This document shows positions 11,862-23,023 of a stretch of DNA of 64,000 bases, piece after piece (within the stretch, counting starts at the first letter, position 1; each line of letters starts with the position of its first letter). Location: assembly GCF_022539505.1 (NCBI RefSeq), contig NW_025899905.1, forward strand, positions 1-64,000. The letters run 5' to 3'. Below the pieces are notes generated by a model. The model was not told the origin of the DNA. It ran no database searches and saw only the letters and a list, made by a program, of their open reading frames with translations. This DNA comes from Lolium rigidum. Lineage: Eukaryota; Streptophyta; Magnoliopsida; Poales; Poaceae. The position numbers and the translations under genes were made by a program.

Positions 11862-12247
11862 TGACATAGGCATCCCCAATGGGCCTGCCGAAGAAGGTAC
11901 CCGGGGTTTACTGAAGGCCCACGACCTGAAGAATAAGAAGATCCGGAAGCCCAAGATACTATTAAGGAAAGCTAGAGTTGTAATAGAAAGCATTATTTGT
12001 AATCTTGCGGGACGGGTTAGAAACCCTCCCGGACTCTGTAAACTTGTATATCACGAATCCCTCGGCTCCACCTCCTATATAAAGGGGAGTCGAGGGACAA
12101 AGAAAGGATCGAATCATTGTTTCACAAACCCTAGCTTTTACATCGTCGAGTACTTTTCGGCTGAAACCTTCGAGATCTACTTTCCCTCTACATCCAACGA
12201 AACCCTAGTCTACTACTCGTAGGCATTGACAAGTTGATACCTTGTCA
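11862..12247 (+). repeat. 3' LTR of Gypsy-1 (386 bp)
   Basis: Starts TGACATAGGC and ends ACCTTGTCA. A TATA box (CCTATATAAAGG) lies near 12073, upstream of the presumed transcription start. The next five bases are GGTGC; the matching 5' TSD is outside the window. From 12248 the sequence is Copia gag. Confidence 0.8.
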
Positions 12248-12473
12248 GGTGCAGAGGAGGACGTGGCAACGGCAACCGTGGCCACGGTCGTCGTGGAGGC
12301 GGCATCCCACGTCGTGGAGGAGGCAGGAACGGTGGCAAGGATCGGGACCTTGTCACCTGCCAGATCTGCGGCAAGCCAGGACACGAGGCGTGGAAGTGCT
12401 GTCACCGCTACTCCAACGATGAAGAAGAAGAGGAGGAGAAGGGTGCCAACGCCGTGTCCTATGGCGTGGACAC
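12248..12473 (+). pseudogene. gag: Copia gag C-terminal fragment with CCHC knuckle
   Basis: An Arg/Gly-rich stretch (RGGRGNGNRGHGRRGG) is followed by a single zinc knuckle, CQICGKPGHEAWKC, and an acidic Asp/Glu run. This is the nucleocapsid part of a Copia polyprotein, which packages the RNA genome in the virus-like particle. The reading is cut at 12473 by the insertion of element A and resumes at 19309 after the duplicated GACAC. The N-terminal capsid part is missing because Gypsy-1 lies directly upstream. Confidence 0.85.
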
Positions 12474-14208
12474 TGATGTCTACGGGAGCTTCTATTCTTG
12501 TAGACAGTGTTGGGCCTCCAAGAGCAGAGGTTTGTAGAACAGCAGCAAGTTTCCCTTAAGTGGATCACCCAAGGTTTATCGAACTCGGGGAGGAAGAGGT
12601 CAAAGATATCCCTCTCATGCAACCCTGCAACCACAATGCAAGAAGTCTCTTGTGTCCCCAACACACCTAATAGGTGCACTAGTTCGGCGAAGAGATAGTG
12701 AAATACAAGTGGTATGAATGAATATGAGCAGTGGCAACGGCACCGAAAAGTGCTTTGCCCGGGACGATAAACAAGCAAGTAGTAACGCAGCGAGTAGTAA
12801 CGCAGCGAGTAGTAACGCAGCGAGTAGTAACGCGATAGAAACAAGAAACAAGCAGCGATAGCAGTATTTAGGAACAAGGCCTAGGGAATAGACTTTCACT
12901 AGTGGACACTCTCAACTTTGATCACATAACAGAATAGATACATGCATACTCTACACTCTTTTGTTGGATGATGAACACCATTGTGTAGGATTACACGAAC
13001 CCTCAATGCCGGAGTTAACAAGCTCCACAATTCAATGTTCATATTTAAATAACCTTAGAGTGCATGAAAGATCAACACGGCTAAACCAAGTACTAACATA
13101 GCATGCACACTGTCACCTTCACACTATGTAGGAGGAATAGATCACATCAATACCATCATAGAAATAGTTAACTTCATAATCTACAAGAGATCATAATCAT
13201 AGCCTACGCCAAGTACTAACACGGATGCACACACTGTCACCATTACACCGTGCAGGAGGAATAAAACTACTTTAATAACATCACTAGAGTAGCACATAGA
13301 TAAATTGTGATACAAAACACATTGCAATCATAAAGAGATATAAATAAGCACTTCACTATGCCATTCATAACGGTGAATAAGTATTCCGTGAAATATAGCC
13401 TAAGAGACCCACACGGTGCACACACTATCACCTTTACACACGTGGGACAAGGAGTCTCCGGAGATCACATAAGTAAAACCCACTTGACTAGCATAATGAC
13501 ATCTAGATTACAAGCATCATCATATGAATCTCAATCATGTAAGGCAGCTCATGAGATTGTTGTATTGAAGCACATAGGAGAGAGATTAACCACATAGCTA
13601 TCGGTACAGCCCCGAGCCTCGATGGAGAACTACTCCCTCCTCATGGGAGACAGCAGCGTTGATGGAGATGGCGGTGGTGTCGATGGAGGAGCCTTCCGGG
13701 GGCACTTCCCCGTCCCGGCGGCGTGCCGGAACAGAGACTCCTGTCCCCCGGATCTTGGCTTCGCGATGGCGGCGGCTCTGGAAGGTTTCTCGTACCGTGG
13801 CTTTTCCATCTCGAGGTTTTAGGTCAGGGACCTTTATATAGGCGAAGAGGCAGCGTCAGAAGGTCAACGAGGCGACGACACGCTAGGGGGGCACGGGCCA
13901 CCCCCAGGCCGCGCCGGCCTACTGTCTGGTGGGCCTGTGCCCCCTCTCTGGCGGTTCTCGTGTGTTCTGGATGCTTCCGGGCAAAATAGGAACCTGGGCG
14001 TTGATTTCGTCCAATTCCGAGAATATTTCGTTACTAGGATTTCGAAACCAAAAACAGCAGAAAACAGCAACCGGCCTTTCGGCATCTCGTCAATAGGTTA
14101 GTTCCGGAAAATGCACGAATATGACATAAAGTGTGCATAAAACATGTAGATATCATCAATAATGTGGCATGGAACATAAGAAATTATCGATACGTCGGAG
14201 ACGTATCA
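12474..14208 (-). repeat. 3' LTR of element A (1,735 bp)
   Basis: On the minus strand it runs from TGATACGTCTCCGACG to CGTAGACATCA. A TATA box (TATATAAAGG, minus strand) lies at about 13832-13842. A GC-rich palindromic block is at about 13880-13960, and a 15-bp minisatellite (AGTAGTAACGCAGCG, about four copies) at about 12778-12832. Confidence 0.9.
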
Positions 14209-14224
14209 GCATCCCCAAGCTTAG
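14209..14224 (-). other. Polypurine tract of element A
   Basis: The sequence next to the LTR (minus strand CTAAGCTTGGGGATGC) fits a plus-strand primer. The identical 16-mer recurs at 15975-15990 and 16033-16048 inside the element. Confidence 0.75.
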
Positions 14225-16917
14225 TTTACGCTCGTCCCGAGCGAGGTAAACGATAAACAAAGATAATTTCCGGAGTGACATGCCATCATAAACTTGATCA
14301 TATTGTAAACATATGTAATGAATGCAGCGATCAAAACAATGGTAATGACATGAGTAAACAAGTGAATCATAAAGCAAAGACTTTTCATGAATAGTACTTC
14401 AAGACAAGCATCAATAAGTCTTGCATAAGAGTTAACTCATAAAGCAATAATTTAAAGTAAAGACATTGAAGCAGCACAAAAGAAGATTAAGTTTCAGCGG
14501 TTGCTTTCAACTTGTAACATGTATATCTCATGGATATTGTCAACATAGAGTAATATAACAAGTGCAATATGCAAGTATGTAGGAATCAATGCACAGATCA
14601 CACAAGTGTTTGCTTCTTGGGATGGAGAGAAATAGGTGAACTGACTCAACATAAAAGTAAAAGAATGGTCCTTCAAAGAGGAAATCATCGATTGCTATAT
14701 TTGTGCTAGAGCTTTGGTTTTGAAAACATAAAGAGAGCATAAAAGTAAAATTTTGAGAGGTGTTTGTTGTTGTCAACGAATGGTAGTGGGCACTCTAACT
14801 ACCTCATCAACCGGACTTTCAAGAGCGGCTCCCATGAAGGACGTTATCTCTACCAGCCAAGGTAGATCATCCCTCTTCTCTTTTGTTTACACATGTACTT
14901 TAGTTTATTTTTTCTTTATTTATGGATGACACTCCTCCCAACCTTTTGCTTACACAAGCCATGGCTAACCGAATCCTCGGGTGCCTTCCAACAATCACAT
15001 ACCATGAAGGAGTGTCTATTTGCAAAATTAAGTTGCTTATTGATGAATCAGAGCAAAACATGTGAAGAGAATTATTAATGCAAGTTAATTAATCGGGGCT
15101 GGGAACCCCATTGCCAGCTCTTTTTGCAAAATTATTGGATAAGCGGATGAAGCCACTAGTCCATTATGAAAGTACTGTCGAAGTAAATGACAAGATCGAA
15201 AGATAAAACACCACATACTTCCTCATGAGCTATAAAACATTGACACAAATCAGAGGTGATAAATTTTGAATTATTTAAAGGTAGCACTCAAGCAATTTAC
15301 TTTGGAATAGCGGAGAAATACCATGTAGTAGGTAGGTATGGTGGACACAAATGGCATAGTGGTTGGCTCAAGGATTTTGGATGCATGAGAAGTATCTCTC
15401 GATACAAGGCTTAGGCTAGCAAGGTTATTTGAAACAAACACAAGGATGAACCGGTGCAGCAAAACTCACATAAAAGACATATTGTAAACATTATAAGACT
15501 CTACACCGTCTTCCTTGTTGTTCAAAACTCAATACTAGAAATTATCTAGACTTTAGAGAGACCAAATATGCAAACCAAATTTAGCAAGCTCTAGGTGTTT
15601 CTTCATTAATGGGTGCAAAGTATATGATGCAAGAGCTTAAACATGAGCACAACAATTGCCAAGTATCAAATTATCCAAGACATTTTACCAATTACTACAT
15701 GTAGCATTTTCCGTTTCCAACCATATAACAATGAACGAAGCGGTTTCAACCTTCGCCATGAACATTAAAAGCTAAGAACACATGTGTTCATATGAACCAA
15801 CGGAGCGTGTCTCTCTCCCACACAAGCATGTATTTATTCAGAGAATGAAAATAACAAAACAAAAATAAAAGCACACGGACGCTCCAAGTAAAGTACATAA
15901 GATGTGGCCGAATAAAAATATAGTTTGAAGAGAAGGAACCCGATAATTTGTCGATGAAGAAGGGGATGCCTTGGGCATCCCCAAGCTTAGATGCTTGAGT
16001 CTTCTTGAAATATGCAGGGGTGAACCACCGGGGCATCCCCAAGCTTAGAGCTTTCACTCTCCTTGATCATAGTATATCATCCTCCTCTCTTGACCCTTGA
16101 AAACTTCCTCCACACCAAACTCGAAACAACTCATTAGAGGGTTAGTGCACAATAAAAATTAACATGTTCAGAGGTGACACAATCATTCTTAACACTTCTG
16201 GACATTGCATAAAGCTACTGGACATTAATGGAACAAAGAAATTCATCCATCATAGCAAAAGAGGCAATGCGAAATAAAAAACAGAATCTGTCAAAACAGA
16301 ACAGTCCGTAAAGATGAATTTTATTAAGGCACCATACTTGCTCAAATGAAAATGCCCAAATTGAATGAAAGTTGCGTACATATCTGAGGATCACTCACGT
16401 AAATTGGCATAATTTTCTGAGTTACCTACAGAGAATTAGGCCCAGATTCGTGACAGCAAGAAATCTGTTTCTGCGCAGTAATCCAAATCTAGTATCAACC
16501 TTACTATCAAAGACTTTACTTGGCACAACAAATACAATAAAATAATATAAGGAGAGGTTGCTACAGTAGTAACAACTTCCAAGACTCAAATATAAAACAA
16601 AAGTACTGTAGTAAAATAAACACATGGGTTATCTCCCAAGAAGTTCTTTCTTTATAGCCATTAAGATGGGCTCAGCAGTTTTAATGATGCACTCGCAAGA
16701 AATAGTATTTGAAGAAAAAGAGAGTATCAAGAGGCAAATTCAAAACACATTTAAGTCTAACATGCTTCCTATGCATAGGAATCTTGTAAATAAACAAGTT
16801 CATGAAGAGCAAAGTGACAAGCATAGGAAGATAAAATAAGTGTAGCTTCAAAAATTTCAGCACATAGAGAGGCATTTTAGTAACATGAAAATTTCTACAA
16901 CCATATTTTCCTCTCTC
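14225..16917. other. Internal non-coding region of element A
   Basis: No gene was recognised. About 14757-15210 is a block nearly identical to 32101-32540 of element B. Two extra copies of the polypurine tract are at 15975-15990 and 16033-16048. Short frames in this AT-rich DNA are not supported. Confidence 0.65.
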
Positions 16918-17427
16918 CTAATAACTTTCAGTAGCAACATGAGCAAACTCAACAATATAACTATCACATAAAGCATTCTTATCATGAGTCTCATGCATAA
17001 AATTATTACTCTCCACATAGGCATAGTCAATTTTATTAGTTGTAGTGGGAGCAAATTCAACAAAGTAGCTATCATTATTACTCTCATCATCAAATATAGG
17101 AGGCATATTGTAATCATCATTAAATTTACTCTCCATAGTAGGTGGCAACAAAAGACCACTATCATTATAATCATCATAAATAGGAGGCAAAGTATCATCA
17201 AAGTAAATTTCCTCCTCAATGCTTGGTGGACTAAAAAGATCATGCTCATCAAAACCAGCTTCCCCAAGCTTAGAATTTTCCATATCATTAGCAACAATGG
17301 TGTTCAAAGCGTTCATACTAATATTACTACCAGCATGCAAATAAGATTCCATAGGTTTTTTAATTTTCGCATCAAACCATCCATGTCTTAAATCAGGAAA
17401 TAGAATAAGAAGCTCATTGTTGTCCAT
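16918..17427 (-). CDS. Short ORF at the gag position of element A (169 aa)
   Basis: An intact ORF begins 130 bp inside the primer binding site, where gag would start in an autonomous relative. It is acidic and rich in Asp, Asn, Tyr and Pro, with the motifs LPPIYDDYND and MPPIFDDE and a repeated phrase (NDSYFVEFA, then CDSYIVEFA). It has no zinc knuckle, capsid signature, signal peptide or membrane segment, so it is not gag in any recognisable sense. That it stays open over 169 codons inside an otherwise non-coding element, right after the PBS, suggests it may be translated from the genomic transcript. Function unknown; a degraded gag N-terminus is the main alternative. Confidence 0.5.
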   Translation of the reverse strand: MDNNELLILFPDLRHGWFDAKIKKPMESYLHAGSNISMNALNTIVANDMENSKLGEAGFDEHDLFSPPSIEEEIYFDDTLPPIYDDYNDSGLLLPPTMESKFNDDYNMPPIFDDESNNDSYFVEFAPTTTNKIDYAYVESNNFMHETHDKNALCDSYIVEFAHVATESY

Positions 17428-17557
17428 TATGCCTAACTAGTGTAAACAAGAAACAAAAAGATGCAATTGCAGGATCTAAAGGAAATAGCTTCGAGTACTT
17501 ACAACGGCGAAAATAGCTTAGTAGCCGAGATCCGGAGTGTGAGTACCTTTTACCTTT

Positions 17558-17576
17558 CCTCCCGGCAACGGCGCCG
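17558..17576 (-). other. Primer binding site of element A
   Basis: Minus strand CGGCGCCGTTGCCGGGAGG, 11 bp from the LTR. It matches the PBS of element B except for its first base and near the end. Confidence 0.75.
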
Positions 17577-17587
17577 AGAAAATAGCT

Positions 17588-19308
17588 TGATGTCTACGGG
17601 AGCTTCTATTCTTGTAGACGGTGTTGGGCCTCCAAGAGTAGAGGTTTGTAGAACAGCAGCAAGTTTCCCTTAAGTGGATCACCCAAGGTTTATCGAACTC
17701 GGGGAGGAAGAGGTCAAAGATATCCCTCTCATGCAACCACTGCAACCACAAAGCAAGAAGTCTCTTGTGTCCCCAACACACCTAATAGGTGCACTAGTTC
17801 GGCGAAGAGATAGTGAAATACAAGTGGTATGAATGAATATGAGCAGTGGCAACGGCACCAGAAAAGAGCTTTGCCCAGGACAGTAAACAACCAGTAGTAA
17901 CGCAGCAGTAGTAACGCAGCAGTAGTAACGCAGTAAAACGGTAAACAAGCAGCGATAGGAGTATTTAGGAACAAGGCCTAGGGAATAGACTTTCACTAGT
18001 GGACACTCTCAACTTTGATCACATAACAGAATAGATAGATGCATACTCTACACTCTTTTGTTGGATGATGAACACCATTGCGTAGGATTACACGAACCCT
18101 CAATGCCGGAGTTAACAAGCTCCACAATTCAATGTTCATATTTAAATAACCTTAGAGTGCATGAAAGATCAACACGGCTAAACCAAGTACTAACATAGCA
18201 TGCACACTGTCACCTTCACACTATGTCGGAGGAATAGATCACATCAATACCATCATAGCAATAGTTAACTTCATAATCTACAAGAGATCATAATCATAGC
18301 CTACGCCAAGTACTAACACGGATGCACACATTGTCACCATTACACCGTGCAGGAGGAATAAAAATACTTTAATAACATCACTAGAGTAGCACATAGATAA
18401 ATTGTGATACAAAACACATTGCAATCATAAAGAGATATAAATAAGCACTTCACTATGCCATTCATAACGGTGAATAAGTGATTCACGTGAAATATAGCCT
18501 AAGAGACCCACACGGTGCACACCTCTGTCACCTTTACACACGTGGGACAAGGAGTCTCCGGAGATCACATAAGTAAAACCCACTTGACTAGCATAATGAC
18601 ATCTAGATTACAAGCATCATCATATGAATCTCAATCATGTAAGGCAGCTCATGAGATTATTGTATTGAAGCACATAGGAGAGAGATTAACCACATAGCTA
18701 CCGGTACAGCCCCGAGCCTCGATGGAGAACTACTCCCTCCTCATGGGATACAGCAGCGTTGATGGAGATGGCGGTGGTGTCGATGGAGGAGCCTTCCGGG
18801 GGCACTTCCCCGTCCCGGCGGCGTGCCGGAACAGAGACTCCTGTCCCCCAGATCTTGGCTTCGCGATGGCGGCGGCTCTGGAAGGTTTCTCGTACCGTGG
18901 CTTTTCCGTCTCGAGGTTTTAGGTCAGGGACCTTTATATAGGCGAAGAGGCGGCGTCAGAAGGTCGACGAGGCGACGACACGCTAGGGGGGCGCGGGCCA
19001 CCCCCAGGCCGCGCCGGCCTCGCGTCCGGTGGGCCTGTGCCCCCTCTGCGCGGTTCTCGTGTGTTCTGGATGCTTCCGGGCAAAATAGGAACCTGGGCGT
19101 TGATTTCGTCCAATTCCGAGAATATTTCGTTACTAGGATTTCTGAAACCAAAAACAGCAGAAAATAGCAACTGGCCTTTTGGCATCTCGTCAATAGGTTA
19201 GTTCCAGAAAATGCACGAATATGACATAAAGTGTGCATAAAACATGTAGATATCATCAATAATGTGGCATGGAACATAAGAAATTATCGATACGTCGGAG
19301 ACGTATCA
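17588..19308 (-). repeat. 5' LTR of element A (1,721 bp)
   Basis: Aligned by eye with the other LTR it is very similar. Most of the length difference comes from the minisatellite (14-bp AGTAGTAACGCAGC, about three copies near 17893-17934). The minus-strand TATA box is repeated near 18931-18942. Confidence 0.9.
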
Positions 19309-19313
19309 GACAC

Positions 19314-22300
19314 CAACTGGTACGGCGATACCGGTGCCATTGACCACATCACCGGTGAGCTCAACAAGCTCACCATGAAGGAAAAGTACCATGGCCGTGA
19401 TCAGATTCACGCGGAAAATGGACAAGGTATGAGCATTAGTCATGTTGGCCATGCTATTGTTGATACCCCCTCAAAATCCTTGCATCTTAAAAATGTTCTC
19501 CATGTTCCACATGCCATAAAAAACATGGTTTCCATTCATCGATTTACTAGAGATAATCATTTCTATATTGAATTTCATCCATGGTTTTTCTATGTCAAGG
19601 ATCGAGCAACGAGGAGGGTACTTCTCAAGGGTAGATGCGTGCATGGGCTCTATCCATTGATTTCTTCATCTTCAGTCAAGAATAAACAAGTTTGCAATGT
19701 CATCAAGCCTTCAGCTTCAAGATGGCATAGTCGTTTAGGGCATCCCTCTTTTCGTATTGTTCAACAAGTGCTTAGTCATTATGAACTTCCTTATTCCAAT
19801 GAATCTAGTGTTGAGTCAGTGTGTGATTCTTGTCAAAGAGCTAAAAGTCATCAACTTCCTTACATGAGGTCTACTAGTGTATCTACTTTTCCCTTACAAC
19901 TCGTGTTCTCAGATGTTTGGGGACCAGCACCTAGCTCAGTAGGGAAATACACATACTATGTAAGCTTCATTGACGATTTTAGCAAATTTTCATGGATTTA
20001 TCTTCTAAAGAAAAAATCTGATGTATTCCAAATATTCCATAATTTTCAACAACTTGTTGCACGGAATTTTGATAGAAAAATTCTTGCCCTACAATCCGAC
20101 TGGGGAGGAGAATATGAACACTTAAACTCCTTCTTTCAAAAAATTCGCATTGAGCATCATGTGTCATGCCCCCATGCTCATCAACAAAATGAATCTGCAG
20201 AATGCAAGCATCGCCACATTGTAGAAGTAGGCCTTGCTCTTCTTGCTAATGCATCCATGCCACTCAAATTTTGGGATGAAGCATTCTTGACTGCTACCTA
20301 TCTCATTAACATGCTGCCTAGCAAAGTCATAAATAATGAAACACCCATGGAACGTCTCCTCCACAAAACGCTAGACTATGCATCTATTCGCATCTTTGGT
20401 TGTGCTTGTTTGCCAAACCTTCGGCCTTACAACCAAAGGAAACTTGCCTTCTGGTCAAAACAGTGCGTCTTTCTTGGTTATAGCCACATGCATAAAGGAG
20501 TCAAGTGCTTAGATGTCAACTCTGGTCGAGTCTACATATCACGTGATGTTGTTTTTGATGAAATGGTGTTTCCCTTTGCTAGTCTCCATGAAAAAACCGG
20601 TGCTCTCCTACGCAAAGAAATTCTCCTTCTCCCGGAGTCTCTTCAGAATCATCCCGTGTCATCTCATGAGGGGGAACAATATTGCAATGAGCTAACATCT
20701 AATGACTCTGAAGTTCCTTTATTAAGTCCTACGCAGGTACAGCGGAATGCAGAAAAAATTGGTGCAAAATGATGGTCATATGGAGGAGAACATGCACCTG
20801 GATGCTGGTGCATCACCTGGCGCCAAACACGAGGCGAATCGGCCTCGGATCACGGAGATTCCCGACCGCCAGGGATCAGCCTTGGGATCGCACGTGTGCC
20901 TCTTAGGCGTCGACACGTCGCGTGGACCCACGCAGTGGCGGAGCCAGGATAACAACCATGTGTTGTCAGCTTGGTGTTGTGTAGTCAAATACATGTATTT
21001 CTATAAAATTTTAATATTTCTCTGCACACTTTTAGCTTGTTTTATCAGAAAGCTGGTCAAAAAAAATTTAAACCAGGTCAAAAAAGAAAGCGTGTAGTCC
21101 TTTGACTACACAGATTGGACGGGGCTCCGCCACTGGACCCACGACAGCGACAGGCGCATGGTTGCGGGAGATTGAACCACGCGACAGCGCGTCACCAGCC
21201 GCGGCATCGAGGCGCACACTTGGCGAATCAGCGGACGACGCGTGGACCGCACCAAGCTCAGGAGAGAGGGAACCCACGCCCACGTCGCTGATAGCATCAA
21301 CTGAGGGATCCGCGCCATCCACTACTACAACTGATTCAGGTTCAGGGGGATCTTCTACGCGAGCACCCCCTGTAGCTCAGCCTGTTGCGTCGGTGTACAG
21401 GACAAGATCAAGAATTGGCCATGCCAAACCGAAAACTTACACATGCGGCATTGTCCGCTACGGTTTGTCTTGCTCCTCTAATGAACCTGAGAACTTGCAA
21501 GTAGCGTTAAAAAACAAACAATGGAAACAAGCTATGGATGATGAATATAAAGCCTTGCTAGATAATTAAACATGGCACCTAGTACCGTATAAAAAGGATA
21601 GTAATTTGATAGATTGTAAATGGGTCTACAGGATCAAGAGAAAAGCTGATGGCACTATTGATAGATATAAGGCTAGATTGGTAGCAAAAGGTTTTAGACA
21701 ACGTTATGGCATAGACTATGAAGATACTTTTAGTCCAGTTGTTAAAGCTGCTACTATCAGACTTGTTCTAGCTATTTCAGTTTCGAAAGGATGGAGCTTG
21801 AGGCAACTTGATGTGAAGAACACGTTTCTCTATGGTGTTCTGGAAGAAGAGGTTTACATGAAACAACCACCTGGTTATGAAAATCCCAATGCACCTCATC
21901 ATGTGTGCAAGATTGAAAAATCAGTCTATGGACTGAAGCAAGCACCAAGAGCATGGTTTTCCAAACTAAGTTCTAAATTACAAGAGCTTGGTTTTATGGC
22001 GTCAAAGGCTGACACGGCATTGTTCATATACAACAAGTCAGGTATAATCATATTTGTGTTAGTTTATGTTGATGACATCATTGTTACCAGCTATTCGAAT
22101 AAAGCTATTGTTGCACTCCTTCAAGATCTGGGTTCAGCATTTGCACTAAAGGATCTAGGTGATCTTCATTTCTTTTTGGGAATTGAAGTAAAGAAAATTA
22201 AACAAGGCATTGTATTGACCCAAGAGAAATATGCTCTAGATTTACTTGACAGAGTTGGTTTGAAGGGGTGCAAAAGTCTGCCTACACCATTGTCATCGTC

Positions 22301-22990
22301 AGACAAACTTTCCCTCACAGAGGGAGAACTCCTAGGACCAGAAGATGGTACAAGGTACATGAGCATTGTTGGAGCTTTACAGTATCTGAGTCTCAATGTC
22401 TATTGTTTTTTCTGTTAACAAGGTGTGTCAGTTTCTTCATGCACCTACAACTGTACATTGGACCACTGTAAAAATAATATTAAGGTATGTCAGTGGAACA
22501 GTTAGTCTTGGTCTCACCTTCAGAAGATCATCCACTGCATTAGTGAGTGCTTTCTCAGATGCTGATTGGGCAGGCCGTGTTGATGATAGAAAATCCACAG
22601 GAGGATTTGCAGTCTTCTTTGGATCTAATCTGATTTCTTGGAGTGCTAGAAAACAAGCAACAGTATCAAGATCAAGCACAGAGGCTGAGTACAAGTCTCT
22701 GGCAAATGCCACAGCTGAAGTTATATGGATTGAATCTCTATTGGGAGAACTAGGAATCCAAAGAAGTAAACCATCATGTTTATGGTGTGATAATATGGGT
22801 GCAACCTATCTATCTGCTAATCCTATTTTCCATGCCAGGATGAAACATATTGAAATTGATTTTCATTTTTTTAGAGAAAGAGTTGCTAATAAGCAACTAG
22901 AAATTTGATTTATTTCAACTAGAGATCAAGTAGCAGATGGTTTCACTAAAGCCTTGCCAACAAGACAGTTTGAAGAATTCAAGTACAATC
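19314..22990 (+). pseudogene. pol: Copia pol: protease, integrase, RT, RNase H
   Basis: Protease motif DTGAIDH follows the insertion site. The integrase zinc region (WHSRLGHPSF, CDSCQRAK) is followed by the DDE core: Asp in FSDVWGP, Asp in LQSDWGGEY and Glu in NESAECKHR. After a hydrophilic hinge come RT ([27 protein letters not shown], catalytic YVDDI near 22066) and RNase H ([24 protein letters not shown]). Damage includes a frameshift near 20750-20770, an in-frame TAA near 21567, a small deletion/frameshift near 22400 and a TGA near 22906. It is non-functional, but all four enzymatic domains can be recognised. Confidence 0.9.
20933..21135. mobile_element. hAT-type MITE (203 bp)
   Basis: Terminal inverted repeats CAGTGGCGGAGCC and GGCTCCGCCACTG are flanked by the perfect 8-bp duplication GACCCACG (20925-20932 and 21136-21143). 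The length is far too short for a transposase. It lies in the integrase-RT hinge of the Copia polyprotein. Confidence 0.92.
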
Positions 22991-23023
22991 TCAACCTAAA
23001 GGAAGGTTGTGATTGAGGAGGGG

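Larger units (their letters stand above)
3754..12247 (+). mobile_element. Gypsy-1: Ty3/Gypsy retrotransposon, Tat-like, 3' two-thirds
   Basis: On the plus strand this element shows the end of RT, RNase H and integrase, then two antisense genes (6614-7553 and 7742-10465), a polypurine tract and a short 386-bp 3' LTR (11862-12247). The 5' LTR, gag, protease and most of RT lie beyond the window or beyond the CACTA insertion that starts this segment. Extra antisense ORFs between integrase and the 3' LTR are known from Tat-lineage elements such as maize Grande, which is the basis for the lineage call. The element abuts Copia gag at 12248. Confidence 0.8.
12474..19308 (-). mobile_element. Element A: complete non-autonomous Athila-like LTR retrotransposon (6,835 bp)
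   Basis: Two direct LTRs (12474-14208 and 17588-19308) flank 3,379 bp, and the whole is bordered by the perfect 5-bp TSD GACAC (12469-12473 and 19309-19313). The minus orientation is shown by a primer binding site at 17558-17576 next to the right LTR and a polypurine tract at 14209-14224 next to the left LTR. It has no gag, protease, RT or integrase; the only coding candidate is a 169-residue ORF just inside the 5' LTR. Termini, PBS and internal blocks resemble the abundant Sabrina/WHAM-type grass Gypsy families (from memory, not searched). Its mobilisation would need proteins from a related autonomous element. Confidence 0.9.

Noticed and set aside
13622..13989. ORFs in the LTRs of element A (and the matching ones at 18722-19167)
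   Set aside because: They lie wholly inside the LTR around the promoter and GC palindrome, occur in both LTRs, and have no domain.
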